Shown in pieces: positions 62,943 to 64,000 of a stretch of DNA of 64,000 nt. The stretch covers positions 1,550,001-1,614,000 of the forward strand of contig NZ_CP020373.1 of NCBI RefSeq assembly GCF_003957745.1, given 5' to 3'. A program made the position numbers and the translations under genes. The notes under the pieces are model-generated. The model had not been told where the DNA came from and did no database searches. It worked only from the letters and a program-made list of their open reading frames with translations. How positions within the stretch are numbered: the first letter of the stretch is position 1; each line of letters opens with the position of its first letter. Origin of the DNA: Shewanella khirikhana (GTDB lineage Bacteria > Pseudomonadota > Gammaproteobacteria > Enterobacterales > Shewanellaceae).

Positions 62943-64000
62943 TTTCATCGACAGAGGCGTCAATCTGACCCACCAGGTAGGAGGATACTTCCACTTCCTG
63001 AGGCGCCACCTGCACGGCATCACTTTCGAGCCAGTTCTTCATCCACGGCAGTGGGTTGGTGGACTCTGGGTATGGCAGTGGCAGGTTTACTGACTTCATC
63101 CGTTGGTTGGTGATGTACTCAACGTACTGACACAGAATTTGCTCGTTCAGACCAATCATGGAGCCATCTTTAAACAGATACTTGGCCCATTCTTTTTCCT
63201 GCTCGGCGGCGCGCAGGAACAGCTCGTACGCTTCCTGCTGACACTCGGCGGCAATTTCCGCCATTTCCGGATCGTCCTTGCCACCCTGCATGATGTTGAG
63301 GATGTGCTGAGTGGAGTTCAGGTGCAGCGCTTCATCACGGGCAATAAGACGGATGATTTTGGCGTTACCTTCCATGAGCTTACGCTCAGCGAAGGCGAAC
63401 GAGCAGGCAAAGCTGACATAGAAGCGAATGGCTTCCAGCGCGTTTACCGACATCATGCACAGGTACAGCACTTTCTTCAGCTCACGCACTGTCACTTCAA
63501 CCAAATGGCCATCCACAGTGTGGGTGCCTTCACCATGGAGGTGATAAATTTGGGTCAGCTTGATGAGCTTGTCGTAATAGGCCGAGATATCCGCAGCGCG
63601 CTTGAGGATTTCCTGGTTCACCACTATGTCGTCAAATACCACTGATGGGTCGTTGACGATGTTACGGATGATATGGGTGTAAGAGCGCGAGTGAATGGTC
63701 TCGGAGAACGACCAGGTTTCAATCCAGGTTTCCAGCTCAGGCAGTGATACCAGCGGCAGGAAGGCCACGTTGGGGCTGCGGCCCTGAATGGAGTCCAGCA
63801 GGGTCTGATACTTGAGGTTGGAAATAAAAATGTGCTGCTCGTGCGGTGGCAGTTTACCGAAGTCGATTTTGTCACGGCTGACATCCACTTCTTCCGGTCT
63901 CCAGAAGAAAGACAGCTGCTTTTCAATCAGTTTTTCGAACACTTCGTAGCGTTGCTGATCATAACGGGCAACGTTTACGGACTGGCCGAAAAACATAGGT
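62917..64000 (-). CDS. nrdB: ribonucleotide reductase class Ia beta subunit NrdB, N-terminus cut by window edge
   Basis: About 360 residues visible. The first Met in the window corresponds to Met18 of E. coli NrdB (MFFGQSVNVARYDQQRYEVF) and the codon before it is Pro, as in the homologue, so the true start lies beyond 64000. The diiron site is seen in SETIHSRSYTH (Glu, His and the radical Tyr) and ARDEALHLNSTQH (Glu, His). The C-terminal tail ENEFSDFDL docks on NrdA. It forms dNDPs with NrdA and is followed by overlapping yfaE. Confidence 0.97.
   Translation of the reverse strand, partial: PMFFGQSVNVARYDQQRYEVFEKLIEKQLSFFWRPEEVDVSRDKIDFGKLPPHEQHIFISNLKYQTLLDSIQGRSPNVAFLPLVSLPELETWIETWSFSETIHSRSYTHIIRNIVNDPSVVFDDIVVNQEILKRAADISAYYDKLIKLTQIYHLHGEGTHTVDGHLVEVTVRELKKVLYLCMMSVNALEAIRFYVSFACSFAFAERKLMEGNAKIIRLIARDEALHLNSTQHILNIMQGGKDDPEMAEIAAECQQEAYELFLRAAEQEKEWAKYLFKDGSMIGLNEQILCQYVEYITNQRMKSVNLPLPYPESTNPLPWMKNWLESDAVQVAPQEVEVSSYLVGQIDASVDENEFSDFDL

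Noticed and set aside
1..64000. CRISPR arrays, insertion sequences, prophage, rRNA
   Set aside because: No spaced direct repeats, transposase or phage genes, or rRNA sequence seen anywhere in the window.

Overview
The window reads as chromosomal DNA of a marine or sediment gammaproteobacterium, most likely a Shewanella or close relative. The evidence is gene order and protein type: an uptake [NiFe]-hydrogenase operon with a b-type cytochrome subunit, an EF-P carrying Arg32 beside its rhamnosyltransferase EarP, seqA-pgm next to ybfF-DUF2788-ybfE-fldA, bkdA1-bkdA2-bkdB, opgGH, adhE, dgt-yfbR-alaA, several secreted peptidases, and nrdB with a YfaE-type ferredoxin. This assignment is inference from gene content, not a database match. 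I see no insertion sequence, prophage, CRISPR array or rRNA operon; the region looks like stable core genome. Both window edges cut a gene (a HypF-like gene on the left, nrdB on the right).

Layout. 1-5.5 kb: hyaA-hyaB-hyaC-hyaD plus a HypF-like gene, all on the minus strand, with an FNR-like site upstream and a strong hairpin after hyaC. 5.7-8.9 kb: a tight plus-strand cassette of a TlpA-like thioredoxin, a DUF4266 lipoprotein, a DUF3570 outer-membrane-type protein and an ApbE flavin transferase. This is the best candidate for an incompletely described system. 9-17.1 kb: asnS, a small membrane protein, nudL-pabB, class I fumarase and a secreted S9 peptidase. 17.3-25.8 kb: a YiiX-type papain-fold protein, opgGH, adhE and a MarC protein. 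25.9-31.4 kb: dgt-yfbR, alaA and an NhaC-family antiporter behind a 700-base leader with several inverted repeats. 31.7-40.2 kb: efp-earP, fldA-ybfE-DUF2788, ybfF, seqA-pgm, msrA and astE. 40.3-47.5 kb: the branched-chain 2-oxoacid dehydrogenase operon behind a perfect palindrome, then nadA and a NIT-domain chemoreceptor. 47.8-53.4 kb: tRNA-Ser(GGA), a two-gene secreted metalloprotease unit, and a DUF885 lipoprotein. 53.5-64 kb: an orphan OmpR-type regulator, an M14 carboxypeptidase operon, ansA, sppA, fadH, a secreted YciI-like protein, and yfaE-nrdB.

Functional themes. Anaerobic and redox metabolism is well represented (hydrogenase, AdhE, flavodoxin, ApbE cassette, fumarase). So is protein and amino-acid breakdown (S9, M14, DUF885 and matrixin-like peptidases, SppA, AstE, AnsA, Bkd, AlaA), which fits a peptide-consuming lifestyle. 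Most transcription units end in clear intrinsic terminators, many placed between convergent genes so that one hairpin serves both strands.
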